From contig CAAFTS010000181.1 of NCBI GenBank assembly GCA_900765975.1, forward strand, positions 1-13,803: a stretch of 13,803 nucleotides of DNA, written 5' to 3'. A program made the position numbers and the translations under genes. The DNA is from Lachnospiraceae bacterium (lineage in GTDB: Bacteria; Bacillota; Clostridia; Lachnospirales; Lachnospiraceae). Each line of letters opens with the position of its first letter. Positions within the stretch are counted from its first letter, which is position 1. Below the pieces are notes generated by a model. It did no database searches and was not told the DNA's origin. It worked only from the letters and a program-made list of their open reading frames with translations. Positions 13,396 to 13,803 of the stretch are shown here, one piece after another.

Positions 13396-13803
13396 ATGAG
13401 AGAAATCAAAGATATCAATATACTTGCGATTGAAAGTTCTTGTGATGAAACAGCGGCAGCAGTTGTTCATAACGGAAGAGAGGTTTTGTCCAATGTTATT
13501 TCCTCTCAAATAGATTTGCATAAATTATATGGCGGGGTTGTGCCGGAGATTGCGTCCCGCAAGCATATTGAAAAAATTAATCAGGTGATTGAAGAGGCGT
13601 TGAAAGAGGCGGAAGTAACGCTGGATGATATAGATGCGATTGGTGTCACATACGGTCCGGGATTGGTGGGCGCTTTGTTAGTTGGCGTGGCAGAGGCGAA
13701 GGCAATTGCCTATGCAAGAAAACTTCCACTGGTTGGCGTGCATCATATTGAAGGGCATATTTCTGCAAATTATATAGAACACCCGGATTTGGAACCGCCG
13801 TTC
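13396..13803 (+). CDS. tsaD: TsaD, catalytic subunit of t6A37 synthesis (3' end cut by window)
   Basis: The first 136 residues of TsaD are present and open to the window end. The enzyme transfers threonylcarbamoyl from TC-AMP onto A37 of ANN-decoding tRNAs with TsaB and TsaE. Visible motifs are [11 protein letters not shown] (9-19), [24 protein letters not shown], and the metal-binding HxxxH in HHIEGH (His117 and His121). The full family length is about 340 residues, so about 200 residues lie outside. AAAGAGGA at 13381-13388 precedes ATG 13396. It follows rnz by 15 bases. Confidence 0.96.
   Translation, partial: MREIKDINILAIESSCDETAAAVVHNGREVLSNVISSQIDLHKLYGGVVPEIASRKHIEKINQVIEEALKEAEVTLDDIDAIGVTYGPGLVGALLVGVAEAKAIAYARKLPLVGVHHIEGHISANYIEHPDLEPPF

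Noticed and set aside
1..13803. CRISPR array, tRNA or rRNA gene, intact insertion sequence or prophage gene
   Set aside because: I saw no regularly spaced repeats, no tRNA cloverleaf or rRNA-like sequence, and no transposase, integrase or phage structural gene on either strand.

Overview
The window looks like chromosomal DNA of a low-GC Firmicute, most likely a gut Clostridium relative of the Lachnospiraceae type. This rests on the AT-rich sequence, AGGAGG-type ribosome binding sites, the YtrA-type GntR/ABC module, the PurO-type IMP cyclohydrolase beside a stand-alone AICAR formyltransferase, and the TsaB-RimI fusion. The taxonomic call is inference. Every gene I accept is on the + strand; the long minus-strand frames are shadows.

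Layout. (1) 1-600: the tail of an unknown reading frame, then a decayed ToxN/AbiQ-family toxin (type III toxin-antitoxin). It has no start, carries a one-base frameshift in an A-run, and has no antitoxin repeats in the available upstream sequence. (2) 577-851: a spacer with a strong intrinsic terminator at 715-751. (3) 852-6176: four co-directional genes: a DUF7309/DUF6930-like protein, a membrane-anchored S41 peptidase, a membrane-embedded MutS-like ATPase and a YkgJ-type cysteine-cluster protein, closed by a large hairpin at 6190-6234. I see no terminator inside this set, so it may be one transcript; its joint function is unknown. (4) 6236-6422: spacer with small hairpins, then a near-consensus promoter covered by nested inverted repeats. 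(5) 6423-8352: a GntR/YtrA-type repressor, an ABC ATPase and a six-helix permease, a compact self-regulated transporter operon. (6) 8398-10377: a strong promoter, then purO and a stand-alone AICAR formyltransferase, which together carry out the last two steps to IMP; a terminator follows. (7) 10534-13803: tsaE, a tsaB-rimI fusion, a small two-CXXC protein, ribonuclease Z, and tsaD cut by the window end. This is a tRNA-maturation operon (t6A37 synthesis plus tRNA 3' processing) with the RimI acetyltransferase attached to TsaB.

Most of the window is housekeeping. The points most worth following up are the S41 peptidase/membrane MutS/YkgJ cluster, the ToxN remnant, the operator architecture before the GntR gene, and the gene fusion and small zinc-ribbon-like gene inside the t6A operon. 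I found no clear evidence of a wholly new system. The 852-6176 cluster is the best candidate for an undescribed functional unit, and that is inference from gene order only.
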